Assembly (NCBI GenBank): GCA_964487525.1
Contig: CAZAQC010000018.1
Location: 1-13,696 of the forward strand
Reading direction: 5' to 3'
From: UBA2177 sp964487525
GTDB taxonomy: Bacteria > Patescibacteriota > Dojkabacteria > SC72
DNA length: 13,696 nt
Positions 13,219-13,696 of the stretch are shown here, piece after piece. Under the pieces are notes generated by a model. It was not told the origin of the DNA. It ran no database searches and worked only from the letters and a program-made list of their open reading frames with translations. The stretch's first letter is position 1. Each line of letters opens with the position of its first letter. Position numbers and translations under genes: made by a program.

Positions 13219-13512
13219 TTAACTCTCTTCTATAGCACCAAATACCTTTCCATACACCTTTACATAACCATTCTCTGAATGAGGAGCATTCTTAACTGCT
13301 TCTTCCTGTGTTAAACCCTTTTCTGCTATATCATCTCTAGTATCAGAGAAAGGTATATGCTTTTTCATAGGTTGTACATTCTTAGTATCTACATCTTTTA
13401 ATACTGATACAGATTCTAATATTGTTTCCATCTGAGGTGTAAATTTATCTAACTCTTCCTTTGTAAGAGTTATTCTAGATAATTCTGCTGTATGTTTAAC
13501 ATCTATTTTCAT
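13219..13512 (-). CDS. gatC: Asp-tRNA(Asn)/Glu-tRNA(Gln) amidotransferase subunit C
   Basis: This 97-residue protein matches GatC: VKHTAELSRITLTKEELDKF (5-24) is the helical start that clamps GatA, LESVSVLKDVDTKNVQPM the central linker, and RDDIAEKGLTQEEAVKNAPH the C-terminal consensus. It stabilises the GatAB complex that converts misacylated Glu-tRNA(Gln) or Asp-tRNA(Asn). The ATG overlaps the TGA stop of gatB (ATGA), indicating translational coupling. A GAGGA sequence sits about 9 bases before this ATG, inside gatB, the nearest thing to an SD in the window. The gatB-gatC order differs from the common gatCAB. Confidence 0.95.
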   Translation of the reverse strand: MKIDVKHTAELSRITLTKEELDKFTPQMETILESVSVLKDVDTKNVQPMKKHIPFSDTRDDIAEKGLTQEEAVKNAPHSENGYVKVYGKVFGAIEES

Positions 13513-13696
13513 TTTTTTAATTCCTCAACCAAAATATTTCTAACATCATTAGGATTAGCAGTACCCTTTGTAGCTTGCATTACCTGACCTAAAAGAAAAC
13601 TAATACTCGCTTCTTTACCATTCTTGTAGTCTTCTACTGCCTTTGGATTATTGGTTATGATTTCTTTAATAATACTGTCTATATTTCCACTAGTAC
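13509..13696 (-). CDS. gatB: Asp-tRNA(Asn)/Glu-tRNA(Gln) amidotransferase subunit B, C-terminal part (cut by window edge)
   Basis: The minus-strand frame from the right edge ends GKEASISFLLGQVMQATKGT, then ANPNDVRNILVEELKK and TGA at 13511-13509. GQVMxATKGxANP is the hallmark of the GatB C-terminal YqeY-like tail domain, which contacts the tRNA in the amidotransferase. About 62 residues are visible; the kinase-like catalytic body is beyond the edge. An in-frame TAG follows two codons after the TGA (13505-13503). gatA is not visible. Confidence 0.92.
   Translation of the reverse strand, partial: TSGNIDSIIKEIITNNPKAVEDYKNGKEASISFLLGQVMQATKGTANPNDVRNILVEELKK

Noticed and set aside
13503..13511. 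Possible reassignment of TGA to glycine, suggested by the missing TGA stops and a tRNA-Gly in the window.
   Set aside because: All protein frames are full length in the standard code without internal TGA, and gatB ends naturally at TGA. The tRNA-Gly has the ordinary GCC anticodon.

Overview
The window is an AT-rich, very compact piece of bacterial chromosome made almost entirely of housekeeping genes. Nineteen protein genes (eighteen complete, gatB cut by the right edge) and three tRNA genes lie so close together that no gap exceeds about 120 bases. Start codons have essentially no Shine-Dalgarno sequences. Small size, low GC, SD-less starts, a GatCAB amidotransferase, an unusual L27 N-terminus and a Trm11-like methyltransferase beside L21 all suggest a Candidate Phyla Radiation (Patescibacteria) genome. 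That placement is inference: no rRNA is present, and I cannot name the phylum.

Layout. Bases 1-55 are the 3' end of tRNA-Gly(GCC), followed convergently by a DedA-family membrane protein on the minus strand (59-655). Bases 735-5557 hold a division and wall cluster on the plus strand: ftsQ, ftsA, ftsZ, rodA. FtsZ ends in a conserved C-terminal peptide and FtsA in an amphipathic helix, so the standard FtsZ-FtsA-membrane link is present. Bases 5603-8177 hold a ribosome and RNA-modification group: rplU (L21), a THUMP/Trm11-like methyltransferase, rpmA (L27) and a TrmH-family 2'-O-methyltransferase. On the minus strand follow lepB, parA and parB (10485 down to 8174), that is signal peptidase I and chromosome partitioning. 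Bases 10606-12145 are less conserved: an orphan 140-residue protein, tRNA-Glu(TTC), a small Cys-rich protein, tRNA-Leu(TAG) and a P-loop kinase. The right end carries gatB (partial), gatC, an anchored extracytoplasmic protein and a GNAT acetyltransferase on the minus strand.

I see no CRISPR array, insertion sequence, prophage, defence island or toxin-antitoxin pair, and no clearly new multi-gene system. The most interesting signals are in genome organisation and expression. First, most transcription-unit heads carry a -10 element, usually an extended TGN -10, only 5 to 9 bases before the start codon, which predicts leaderless mRNAs. Second, all four convergent junctions are only -4 to +3 bases apart, including two palindromic overlaps of opposing stop codons, leaving no room for ordinary terminators. 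Third, a perfect half parS sequence abuts the parA promoter. Fourth, the L27 tail lacks its usual basic residues, and the methyltransferase between L21 and L27 has an altered catalytic motif.
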